Source: Maribellus sp. CM-23
GTDB taxonomy: Bacteria > Bacteroidota > Bacteroidia > Bacteroidales > Prolixibacteraceae
Assembly: GCF_021354595.1 (NCBI RefSeq)
Contig: NZ_JADWYJ010000002.1
Span: 744,001 to 808,000, forward strand
Length of the DNA: 64,000 nucleotides
Reading direction: 5' to 3'
A program made the translations under genes and the position numbers. Shown piece by piece: positions 1-7,504 of the stretch. Under the pieces are notes generated by a model. The model ran no database searches, had not been told where the DNA came from, and saw only the letters and a program-made list of their open reading frames with translations. How positions within the stretch are numbered: the stretch's first letter is position 1; every line of letters begins with the position of its first letter.

Positions 1-410
1 TCTTTTCATGCTCACTGTATTTTTTCAAGTAAAATATCCCAAAACGAAACAAAATATATCTTTATTTTTCCTTTTCTTTCTTTTATTGCTCAAAAACAAA
101 ACAAACATACACAAAAGGAATAATAAAGAATATAATTTATTCTATTTTTTTCTTCTTTTTCTATTTTAATTTAATTTACAACACAAATCGAAACACCCCA
201 TTTACTCAAAACAAACAAATAACAACCCCTTATTTGAAAACAGAAAAAGAAAGCAGGATATTGGTTTATTGATAAAACATCTCCACTTAAAAATGATTTA
301 TAGAGAAAACAACTGTGAGGAAACAACAGAATGCAATATTTCAGGTTTGACTTTTCCTGATGAAATCCGTAATTTACGTCGAATAAACACGAACTTATCC
401 GTTTTTACAC
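1..410. other. A+T-rich non-coding region at left edge
   Basis: No convincing open reading frame, RNA gene or terminator is visible here. The stretch from about 30 to 240 is extremely A+T-rich with runs of A and T on both strands. The stretch just before 411 is the expected promoter and leader of the ATPase gene, but I could not place a clear Bacteroidota promoter (TTTG and TAnnTTTG boxes). Confidence 0.5.
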
Positions 411-1760
411 ATGACCATTAAATCAATCAATGCAGCTTTTATTGAACAGGAGCTTCAATGGTTTCAAGACCTTATAATGCTGCGGGGAAAAATAACGTTT
501 GAACGATCGGCAAACGAAACGGCCATTGCAAATCTCCCCTTACCATCAGCCGAAAAACACATGTGCCCCTATACCGACCTGATAAAAAAACATGGCATGA
601 GGATGGAAGAAAGGCTGATTCTTGTTTTGGCATTAATTCCACACATAAAACCATCGTTGCTCGACTTGCTGCATATGAAAAACGAGTTATACGACATTCC
701 TTTTACCGAGTTTGGCGGGGTACGAAACGAAAACTTTAAAGGATATCTGCCGACAGGTGAAACAGCACTTTTCTTATTGGCAGGACACGATTTGGGAAAG
801 CGGTTCGATCTGCTTCATTTATTAGACAAAGAACATTACCTGAGAAAGCACGGCATTATTAACCTCGAAAAAAGATCGAGCAATGCTCCGATGGCTTCCG
901 GCCTTTTGTCTGTTACACCCGAGTATTTGTATTATTGTACCACCGGTGAAAAATACAAGCCGGATTTTAATGCCGATTTTCCGGCCAAAAGGATTACCAC
1001 CAGCCAGGAATGGAGTGATCTTGTTTTGCCGGGAAACTTATTGCAAGGCTTGGAAGAAATAAAAGATTACATCGAACACGGCAAAGACCTGAAAAACAAT
1101 TTCAGTTTTGGCAAAAAGATCAAACCGGGGTTCAAAGTTTTGTTCACGGGTCCTCCGGGAACAGGAAAAACACTGACAGCCAGCCTGCTTGGAAAACAAT
1201 TCAACATGGACGTTTACAAAGTAGACTTGTCAATGGTAGTGTCAAAATATGTCGGCGAAACAGAAAAAAACCTTTCCCGCATTTTTGACCTGGCAGAATC
1301 GAAAGACTGGATCCTGTTTTTTGATGAAGCCGATGCTTTGTTTGGCAAACGAAGCAATACTTCTGATTCCCACGACAGATACGCCAACCAAGAAGTTTCA
1401 TTTCTACTTCAGCGCATGGAAGATTACGACGGCTTGGTTATTCTTTGCTCCAACTTCAAAAAGAACATCGATGAAGCATTTTTCAGGCGCTTCCAGCTAA
1501 TTCTGGATTTTGAAATTCCGGATGTTTATCTCCGTCACCAGCTCTGGGAAAAGTCAACCACCTCTGATTTTGCCTACGATAAAGACATCAATATCGATAA
1601 TTTAGCTGAACAGCATGAGCTAAGTGCCGCATCCATTATTAACGTGTTACATTATTGTATTCTGAAATGCATGCGCAGAAAAGACAAACTCATTCGCTGG
1701 CAAGACATACAGGCGGGTTTAAAAATGGAAAAAATGAAAGAAGGCAAAAGCATTGTTTAG
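411..1760 (+). CDS. eCIS-associated AAA+ ATPase (Afp15/Pvc15-like)
   Basis: This cytoplasmic AAA+ ATPase of 449 residues resembles the ATPase found in nearly every extracellular contractile injection system locus (Afp15/Pvc15). In that family it is thought to help assemble or load the particle. The Walker A motif GPPGTGKT lies at residues 247-254 and the Walker B motif ILFFDEADAL at 301-310. An arginine-rich FRRF segment follows near the end of the AAA core. The first 200 or so residues are a family-specific N-terminal domain without a recognised motif. The ATG at 411 is the first good start and opens directly with coding-like sequence. The gene stands apart from the main eCIS operon: it converges on a small minus-strand gene that lies between it and the cap gene. 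In PVC-type clusters the ATPase is usually embedded near the end. Family assignment is firm; the role in assembly is inferred from the family. Confidence 0.9.
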   Translation: MTIKSINAAFIEQELQWFQDLIMLRGKITFERSANETAIANLPLPSAEKHMCPYTDLIKKHGMRMEERLILVLALIPHIKPSLLDLLHMKNELYDIPFTEFGGVRNENFKGYLPTGETALFLLAGHDLGKRFDLLHLLDKEHYLRKHGIINLEKRSSNAPMASGLLSVTPEYLYYCTTGEKYKPDFNADFPAKRITTSQEWSDLVLPGNLLQGLEEIKDYIEHGKDLKNNFSFGKKIKPGFKVLFTGPPGTGKTLTASLLGKQFNMDVYKVDLSMVVSKYVGETEKNLSRIFDLAESKDWILFFDEADALFGKRSNTSDSHDRYANQEVSFLLQRMEDYDGLVILCSNFKKNIDEAFFRRFQLILDFEIPDVYLRHQLWEKSTTSDFAYDKDINIDNLAEQHELSAASIINVLHYCILKCMRRKDKLIRWQDIQAGLKMEKMKEGKSIV

Positions 1761-1772
1761 TTCTTTCGGACA

Positions 1773-2147
1773 TCAGGAATCTGCATTGCTCATGTAATAC
1801 TCCACTACAATATCTTGTTTGTCATCGTTTTTTTCTCCTGGCAAAGTGGAGCTTTTCTCTTCCAAGGCTTTTAAGCGGGCTTCCAACTCCAACAGCTTTT
1901 TCTGAAATTCCTGTTGGTTGTCCTGTCCTTTATCTATACTGGTTTCAAGAGCAACAATTTCATCCTGAATTTCTTTAAACCGTACATTTAGCCTATTTAA
2001 CATAATTTCCAATTCTTTCCACTTAAAAGAATAGTTGATCACAGCTTTAAGCCGAAGCCAAAACACCGTCGCGACAACTATTGTTACAAGCACTGAGATT
2101 ATCAATACCAATAACACATCTGTAGTAAAAAAAGCAAGCGTCGTCAT
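1773..2147 (-). CDS. Small membrane-anchored coiled-coil protein
   Basis: I do not recognise this 124-residue protein. It has one strongly hydrophobic segment near the N-terminus (about residues 8-30), followed by a short basic stretch and a long heptad-like, glutamate- and lysine-rich helix (about 40-105) that should form a coiled coil. The tail is acidic. The predicted topology is a single membrane helix with a cytoplasmic coiled coil. An in-frame ATG at 2187-2189 would add 14 residues, but the ATG at 2145-2147 places the hydrophobic segment at the usual distance from the start, so I prefer it. The gene lies on the opposite strand between the eCIS ATPase and the structural operon and converges on the ATPase gene with a 12-base gap. 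A link to the injection system is suggested only by position. No function is assigned. Confidence 0.7.
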   Translation of the reverse strand: MTTLAFFTTDVLLVLIISVLVTIVVATVFWLRLKAVINYSFKWKELEIMLNRLNVRFKEIQDEIVALETSIDKGQDNQQEFQKKLLELEARLKALEEKSSTLPGEKNDDKQDIVVEYYMSNADS

Positions 2148-2362
2148 TGTAATCAGGTATTGAACATTTATCAAATATATAATCAGCATTTCTCTTAAAA
2201 AGCGGTATGTAAGTTAACCCATAAAATGATCAAAAGCAAAACAGATACATAATGCTAATTAAAAAAGATAATTATATCCTCATATAGGTTTTAATATATA
2301 TTTTCTGTAACTTACTTCAACTTATTGAAAAGTAGAACCGAGTCACGCTCGACTACACTTAA

Positions 2363-2391
2363 TTGACAATCAAGACAATAGACCATTAAAT
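2363..2391 (+). promoter_or_regulatory. Possible promoter of eCIS structural operon
   Basis: TTGACA (2363-2368) and TTAAAT (2386-2391) are separated by exactly 17 bases and sit about 50 bases upstream of the first structural gene. This matches a classical sigma-70 pattern. Bacteroidota vegetative promoters normally use a different consensus, so the match could be chance. The rest of the 2148-2441 gap is A+T-rich and shows nothing else clear. Confidence 0.25.
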
Positions 2392-2441
2392 CAATCCATT
2401 TCTTGATTCTCACAACATTTGGGCATTAATCCTTGTGGAAC

Positions 2442-3008
2442 ATGATAGATGTTACGCTAACGTATATTAGAGACCTGTTGAATGAACATTTTAGGAATGA
2501 ATTCTCCATCTCGGAAAACAAAGTGGTTCTTTCGAACATTGTTAAACCGGATGGTTCCGAGGCTCAAAATGTAAGCGGGAAAATCGTTTTTTTTCTCGTG
2601 GGGCTGGAAGAAGAATCTACCCTAAAAAACAGCATTAACCGCAACCAACATTCCGGCGGAGGAGCCTACGCATACCGAAGCTCCTCTTTACCTGTTAACC
2701 TGAGATTGCTTTTTTGCTCCAACTTCGACAGCAATATTTACATCGAAGGACTAAGCTATTTGTCTGCCCTTGTCAGGTTTTTTCATGCCAACAAACGCAT
2801 TCCTCTCGATATTCCCAACTCTAACAGTCCCAAATACATCAGTTTTGAGCTGTGTAGCCTGGGTTACGACGAACTTAGCCACCTGTGGTCGGCAATTGGC
2901 AGCAAACTTATGCCATCGGTTTTATACAAAGCCGGAGTTGTGATGCACGATGATATCTCGATTCAGAAAATTACGCCGGCAGTCAGCAAGCCCGAAACAG
3001 CTAATTGA
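2442..3008 (+). CDS. eCIS tube terminator/cap protein, DUF4255 (Afp16/Pvc16-like)
   Basis: This protein of 188 residues belongs to the DUF4255 (Pvc16 N-terminal) family. In Afp and PVC particles the homologue caps the distal end of the sheath-tube and fixes particle length. Family features visible here are the opening MIDVTLTYIRDLLN helix, a central hydrophobic VSGKIVFFLVGLEEE strand, and the LPVNLRLLFCSNF and YIEGLSYLSALVRFF segments. An upstream in-frame TTG at 2433 exists, but the ATG at 2442 gives the family's usual N-terminus. It is the first gene of the structural operon and is followed after 7 bases by an unknown gene. Identification is by remembered family pattern and by the downstream sheath and tube genes. 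Confidence 0.88.
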   Translation: MIDVTLTYIRDLLNEHFRNEFSISENKVVLSNIVKPDGSEAQNVSGKIVFFLVGLEEESTLKNSINRNQHSGGGAYAYRSSSLPVNLRLLFCSNFDSNIYIEGLSYLSALVRFFHANKRIPLDIPNSNSPKYISFELCSLGYDELSHLWSAIGSKLMPSVLYKAGVVMHDDISIQKITPAVSKPETAN

Positions 3009-3015
3009 ACAGGTC

Positions 3016-4032
3016 ATGAAACAAAGCTTTACACACATACTCACCGTTCAATTTGACCACAGTTACTTTCATGACAATAAGTTTAAACCCATTCAAATAA
3101 GCTACGACGCCCCAACCAGCCAATTACTCAAGAACTACGAAATCATCATCAAACCATTTCCGGGAGGATTTCACCTGCTGACAACCGATCCGGACCTGCT
3201 ACAATCAGATAAAGAATCTGCATCACTCAAATTCAGGTTTACTTGTAGCGACGCGTATTTTATAAATTACTCTGACCTACCCCGGTTCGACCTGAGAAAC
3301 CATCTTTTCTACTTTAACAACCTCGCTCCCCGCCCCGAAACTCCCGATACATTGTTTTTACACGCTGAAAAATATGTATCCGTAAACGACATTGTTGCGA
3401 TTGCCTCCCAAACCATCCAAACGAAGGAAAAGGAAGGAGAAGTTAATTTTAAAGATGCCAGGGGAACACCAATAGCTCCCTGGAAATCCAACCAATCTCC
3501 GTCAGGAACAGCCTACCAGTTTGCTGATTTACCGGAAGGAATTATCAATGTACAACTCAAGCCAAGTGAAGCACATAAGATTTATTACACCGGCGAAGCA
3601 ATGTGGAAAAAGCCGTTGGGGATACTCGAAATCTTTCCGGACGAGCTACACAGGCATTTTACGGAAAACGGAAAGATCAATTATAGCATCAAATTTAACA
3701 ACCGATCCACGGTTTGGAAATACTTCATCGTAAACCCGGTTTACCAGAAGTTTCAAAACCTCGCCATCATCAATAAAAAGAAAGAACAGGTTTTTAACGA
3801 CCCGCAAAAACAAACCGTACACGAAAATACCGAAGCCTGGGTGTTTGAATCGAAAGAAAAACTTCCTATTGCCGAACTTCTGGACGACTCATTCCAGCTT
3901 ATAGAGGCAGAAGAACCAACACTGAAAAAAGGACGGATTGTGATCAAAAGACTACGCAACGCAAGCCCCGACTTTATATACAACGACGAAAAGCAATTGA
4001 CTGAAATTCAATATTCTCATATTTATATATAA
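3016..4032 (+). CDS. Unrecognised eCIS operon protein between cap and sheath genes
   Basis: This is a 338-residue protein whose family I do not recognise. It has no signal peptide or membrane segment and appears rich in beta strands. A middle segment (about residues 145-185) containing the motifs DARGTPI and ADLPEGI reads like a small transthyretin-like or carboxypeptidase-regulatory fold, in which an extended sequence is followed by a short Gly/Pro turn. Longer in-frame starts overlap the previous gene; the ATG at 3016 begins 7 bases after its stop and fits the close spacing of the operon. Its place between the cap gene and the sheath gene suggests a structural or adaptor role near the distal end. 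That is inference only; no function is assigned. Confidence 0.75.
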   Translation: MKQSFTHILTVQFDHSYFHDNKFKPIQISYDAPTSQLLKNYEIIIKPFPGGFHLLTTDPDLLQSDKESASLKFRFTCSDAYFINYSDLPRFDLRNHLFYFNNLAPRPETPDTLFLHAEKYVSVNDIVAIASQTIQTKEKEGEVNFKDARGTPIAPWKSNQSPSGTAYQFADLPEGIINVQLKPSEAHKIYYTGEAMWKKPLGILEIFPDELHRHFTENGKINYSIKFNNRSTVWKYFIVNPVYQKFQNLAIINKKKEQVFNDPQKQTVHENTEAWVFESKEKLPIAELLDDSFQLIEAEEPTLKKGRIVIKRLRNASPDFIYNDEKQLTEIQYSHIYI

Positions 4033-4052
4033 ACCATTAAAGTAGTAAGATT

Positions 4053-5714
4053 ATGGCACAAAAATTAATGACTCCGGGAGTTTACATTGAAGAAATCAAT
4101 GCGTTTCCCGGTTCTGTCGTTGAAGTAGCGACAGCCATTCCTGCATTTATTGGGTATACACAGAAAGCCTCCAGAAATGGAAAGTCTATCTCAAAGATGC
4201 CCACCAGGATTACTTCATTATCAGAATACAGGCAGTGGTTCGGCGGCCCCGCTGAGACACTATTCGAGCTTGCTGATGTAGGTGAAGGAGAACTGGCAAT
4301 GCACGAGATCACGATTGGCGACAATACCAAAGAGATCAAACAAACCAAAGGTGAAGGTTTGTACTTGTACCGGGCCATGCAGTTGTTTTTCGACAACGGC
4401 GGCGGAGCCTGCTATGTGGTTTCGGTAGGCACCTACAAAACCATGCAGGATGTAAAAAAAGAAGAACTGGTAGAGGGAATCGACACTTTGCTAAAAGAAC
4501 AGGAACCAACCATGGTGCTTGTTCCCGACGCCATTAAACTAGGTGACGAAAGCTACGACGTATACAAAAAGGCTTTGGCTCACTGCTCGAAAATGCAAAG
4601 CCGCGTAGCCATTGTTGATCTTTGGGACGGATACAGCACCCGCGTTAATACCGACAACGTTGATATCATCGACAAATTCAGGGAAAAAATTGGTACCGAA
4701 AACTTAAGTTATGCGGCCGCTTATTATCCCTGGATGAATACCAGTATCGTACAGAAAGGAGAGATCGATTTCCAGATATTGGATCCGAAAGTTGAATTGG
4801 GTACCGTTTTAACTGAAAAAGCAGCGAAACCTCTTATCAACGATTTCCCAAAAGATGAAGATGGCTTCAAAAACGCACTCATCAAAGAACGACCGGATGA
4901 ATTGGCAGCTGCGTTAACTGCTGACAATCCAACAGATTTAGCTACAGTTGTGGAAGAAGGAAAACTAAAGGAAGGTATTACTGCTGAAACCTTAAACGGC
5001 TTGGGAGCATTGCCCGAAACAGAAGCTTTGCTTGAAAAGTTCGTTGAGAACAAAAAGCGAAATTTCCATCTTGGGTTGATTGCAACCAGCCCAACTTATT
5101 CCGACTTGCTGGACGAAATCAGGGCAGTCATGAACATTTTGCCGCCATCTTCGGCACTGGCCGGTATCTACACCGCCGTTGACAACAGCCGCGGAGTTTG
5201 GAAATCGCCCGCCAATATAAGTCTGAACAGCGTGGTAAAACCGACGGTTAACATTACCCACGATGAACAGGAAAACCTGAACGTAGACGCAATTTCCGGA
5301 AAATCGATCAATGCAATACGCACATTCCCGGGAATAGGGACACTGGTTTGGGGAGCACGTACACTCGATGGAAACAGCCTCGACTGGAAATACATTAACG
5401 TTCGCAGAACCATGATCATGCTTGAACAGTCGATCAAACTTGCGCTTCGTTCGTATGTATTCGAACCCAACGACGCCAACACCTGGATCACCGTAAAAAG
5501 TATGATCGTTAACTTTTTAACCGAAAAGTGGAAGCAAGGTGCATTGGCCGGAGCCTCTCCCGATGATGCCTTTGAAGTACAGGTGGGTCTGGGTTCAACC
5601 ATGACCGCACTGGATATCCTGGAAGGAAAAATGCTGATCACAGTAAAACTGGCCATCGTACGACCCGCCGAATTTATTGTGGTGACATTCGAACAGCAAA
5701 TGCAAAAATCATAA
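4053..5714 (+). CDS. Contractile sheath protein (Afp2-4/Pvc2-4-like)
   Basis: This 553-residue protein is the tail-sheath subunit that contracts to drive the inner tube through a target envelope. The N-terminus has the sheath hallmark TPGVYIEEINAFPGSV and soon after AIPAFIGYT. The C-terminal third contains the conserved sheath core (for example IRTFPGIGTLVWGARTLDG and RRTMIMLEQSIKLALRSYVFE), and the C-terminal strand is the one that normally links neighbouring subunits. A helical, acidic insertion of roughly 80 residues (about 255-335) is probably a surface-exposed domain. Only one sheath gene is present, whereas Photorhabdus PVC and Serratia Afp clusters carry three. It lies 20 bases after the unknown gene and 28 before the first tube gene. 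Confidence 0.95.
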   Translation: MAQKLMTPGVYIEEINAFPGSVVEVATAIPAFIGYTQKASRNGKSISKMPTRITSLSEYRQWFGGPAETLFELADVGEGELAMHEITIGDNTKEIKQTKGEGLYLYRAMQLFFDNGGGACYVVSVGTYKTMQDVKKEELVEGIDTLLKEQEPTMVLVPDAIKLGDESYDVYKKALAHCSKMQSRVAIVDLWDGYSTRVNTDNVDIIDKFREKIGTENLSYAAAYYPWMNTSIVQKGEIDFQILDPKVELGTVLTEKAAKPLINDFPKDEDGFKNALIKERPDELAAALTADNPTDLATVVEEGKLKEGITAETLNGLGALPETEALLEKFVENKKRNFHLGLIATSPTYSDLLDEIRAVMNILPPSSALAGIYTAVDNSRGVWKSPANISLNSVVKPTVNITHDEQENLNVDAISGKSINAIRTFPGIGTLVWGARTLDGNSLDWKYINVRRTMIMLEQSIKLALRSYVFEPNDANTWITVKSMIVNFLTEKWKQGALAGASPDDAFEVQVGLGSTMTALDILEGKMLITVKLAIVRPAEFIVVTFEQQMQKS

Positions 5715-5742
5715 TCAGAAATAATCATAAAAATAGAAGATC

Positions 5743-6195
5743 ATGGCAGGAGAAGCACAAGACAAGAACTGGCCCTTACCAAAGTTTTATTTTATGGTAG
5801 ACTGGGGAAGCACCACCAACATTCCCTTTCAGGAAGTAAGCGGATTGGATGTGGAAGCTCAACCTCTTACCTACCGGCATGGCAACAGTCCCGTATTTTC
5901 GGAAATAAACATGCCGGGAATGGTTAAGAACAGCAATATAACCATGAAAAAAGGAGTGTTTGCCAAAGACAACAGTTTCTTCGACTGGTACAATAAAATA
6001 AAAATGAATACCATCGAACGCATGAACGTTGTTATCAAACTACTCGACGAAAGTGGTAACCCGACGATGACATGGACACTTACCAATGCCTGGCCAACCA
6101 AGATCAGTTCCACTGATTTGAAATCGGAAGCCAACGAGGTAGCCATTGAAAGCATCGAGATTATGCACGAAGGACTCACTATTTCAAACGGATAA
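5743..6195 (+). CDS. Inner tube protein (Afp1/Pvc1-like, gp19/Hcp fold)
   Basis: This protein of 150 residues is the main inner-tube subunit, a T4 gp19/Hcp-like fold that stacks as hexameric rings inside the sheath. Family hallmarks are KFYFMVDWG near the N-terminus, the FQEVSGLDVE motif (about residues 28-37), FFDWYNKI in the middle and a C-terminal EVAIESIEIMHEGL strand. It is followed after 4 bases by a second tube-type gene, and the two share the FQEVSGL and IESI motifs, so they are paralogues. The short length and absence of a signal peptide are normal for the family. Confidence 0.93.
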   Translation: MAGEAQDKNWPLPKFYFMVDWGSTTNIPFQEVSGLDVEAQPLTYRHGNSPVFSEINMPGMVKNSNITMKKGVFAKDNSFFDWYNKIKMNTIERMNVVIKLLDESGNPTMTWTLTNAWPTKISSTDLKSEANEVAIESIEIMHEGLTISNG

Positions 6196-6199
6196 CTCT

Positions 6200-6658
6200 A
6201 TGGGTAGCGACAGCTTTTTTCAGACCGATTATGCCCCACCAACAGCATTCTACTTTTCAGTAAAATTCGATGGATTTTCGGAAATGGATGCCAGTTTTCA
6301 GGAAGTTTCCGGTTTGAAAGTAACCTTAGATACCATTCCAAAGAAGGAAGGTGGTGACAATCATTTTGTTCACCACCTTCCTGTTCAGCCAAAGTACGAA
6401 AACTTGGTGCTAAAAAGATGCCTGCTGGCAAATTCCGGTTTGGATGACTGGTGCAGAAAAGCCATTGAGGATTTCAAATTCTCGCCCAAGGATATAACAT
6501 TATCTCTATTGGGAAGCGATGGAACGCCGCTGGCATCGTGGAGAATTATGAGGGCCTACCCCATTTCGTGGGAACTCGGAACCTTAAACAGTACTAGCAA
6601 TCAACTTGCTATCGAGTCCATTACGCTGAAATACAGACAGTTTAAAAAATACGCCTGA
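6200..6658 (+). CDS. Second tube protein, probable tube initiator (Afp5/Pvc5-like)
   Basis: This tube-type protein of 152 residues is paralogous to the gene just upstream. It repeats the AFYFSVKFDGF, FQEVSGLKV and LAIESITLKY elements but carries a longer charged loop after the first strands (about residues 45-55) and a cysteine-containing helix. In Afp/PVC a divergent tube paralogue forms the first ring on the spike hub, and this position just before the hub genes suggests the same role. The ATG at 6200 begins 4 bases after the preceding stop; a longer upstream start would overlap that gene by about 50 bases and is less likely. Its stop overlaps the next start by one base. Confidence 0.88.
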   Translation: MGSDSFFQTDYAPPTAFYFSVKFDGFSEMDASFQEVSGLKVTLDTIPKKEGGDNHFVHHLPVQPKYENLVLKRCLLANSGLDDWCRKAIEDFKFSPKDITLSLLGSDGTPLASWRIMRAYPISWELGTLNSTSNQLAIESITLKYRQFKKYA

Positions 6659-6840
6659 TGACATTAATTGTAAAAGAACTGGTTATCCGGGGGGTTGTTA
6701 CCGACAACCATTCGCAACTGCTTGATTCGTCGATTGAAAAAGATTTGATTAACCGACAATTGGAGAAGTTTCGGAAAGAACTGGAAAGAGAGTGCACAAC
6801 CAAAGTATTGGAAAAACTTGAACGTAAATTGATTCGCTGA
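6658..6840 (+). CDS. Small eCIS protein of DUF5908 type
   Basis: This is a 60-residue protein with a short hydrophobic strand (LIVKELVIRGVV) followed by a charged amphipathic helix rich in Lys, Arg, Glu and Leu. This pattern and its position between the tube paralogue and the LysM hub gene match the DUF5908 peptides of Bacteroidota eCIS loci. Its start codon overlaps the previous stop (TGATG), and the next gene starts 2 bases after its own stop, so translational coupling is likely. Its molecular role is not known to me; a minor baseplate or tube component is plausible. Confidence 0.8.
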   Translation: MTLIVKELVIRGVVTDNHSQLLDSSIEKDLINRQLEKFRKELERECTTKVLEKLERKLIR

Positions 6841-6842
6841 CC

Positions 6843-7499
6843 ATGGGGGAAATGACCAAACTGAAAATACTCGCTTACACCGATCCGGATTTTTCCAGCC
6901 AGGTGGGCGAGTTCGACGCACCGGTTAACCCGGAATCCTTTCAGACCAAAAACGAGCAAGAGTTTTGCACCCGGGATACAACCGATGGCTCGAGTGCAAA
7001 AACAGCACGTTTCAAAGGAACCGGTAACAGCTATTTTGAACTTGTTTTATTCTTTGACGGAACGGGAGTCATCAACGAAGACGATGTAAGCCAGAAAATT
7101 GATGAAGTTAAAAAGCTGGTTTATACTTACAACGGCACCATCCACGAGCCAAATTACATTAAAATTTTGTGGGGCACACAATCTCTTTTCCAGGGAAGGC
7201 TTCAAAACTGGAACGTGAATTATACCATGCTGGATACCGACGGAACACCGCTTCGTGCAGAGGTTACCATCGTTCTCCTGGCTTCGGTCAGTGCCAAGAA
7301 AAAGGCACTCGAAGAACAAAAGAATTCGTCTGACCTCACCCACGTCAGGACAGTTATGGCCGGTGACAGCCTTCCGCTAATGTGTTACCGCATATATGGT
7401 GACAGCAGTTATTACATCAAGGTAGCGCGTTACAATAACTTGACTGACTTTCGCTCGGTTAAACCAGGCCAAACGATTGTTTTTCCACCGGTAAACTAA
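6843..7499 (+). CDS. LysM-containing tube/hub protein (Afp7/Pvc7-like)
   Basis: This protein of 218 residues has an N-terminal CIS tube-protein domain (about 1-150), recognisable by the segment around LVLFFDGTGVI and a central strand on tube-associated function. A C-terminal LysM-like module (about 165-218) contains MAGDSLPLMCYRIYGD and ends in a PGQTIVFPP turn. In contractile systems proteins of this type connect the tube to the spike hub; the LysM fold here probably works as a protein-interaction module rather than a cell-wall binder. The start at 6843 lies 2 bases after the preceding stop; another ATG nine bases later is possible. The spike gene follows after 5 bases. Confidence 0.88.
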   Translation: MGEMTKLKILAYTDPDFSSQVGEFDAPVNPESFQTKNEQEFCTRDTTDGSSAKTARFKGTGNSYFELVLFFDGTGVINEDDVSQKIDEVKKLVYTYNGTIHEPNYIKILWGTQSLFQGRLQNWNVNYTMLDTDGTPLRAEVTIVLLASVSAKKKALEEQKNSSDLTHVRTVMAGDSLPLMCYRIYGDSSYYIKVARYNNLTDFRSVKPGQTIVFPPVN

Positions 7500-7504
7500 A
7501 CACT

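Noticed and set aside
1655..1978. Plus-strand open frame of 107 codons across the end of the ATPase gene
   Set aside because: It overlaps both the ATPase gene and the convergent coiled-coil gene, which have better coding character, and its product lacks any recognisable pattern.
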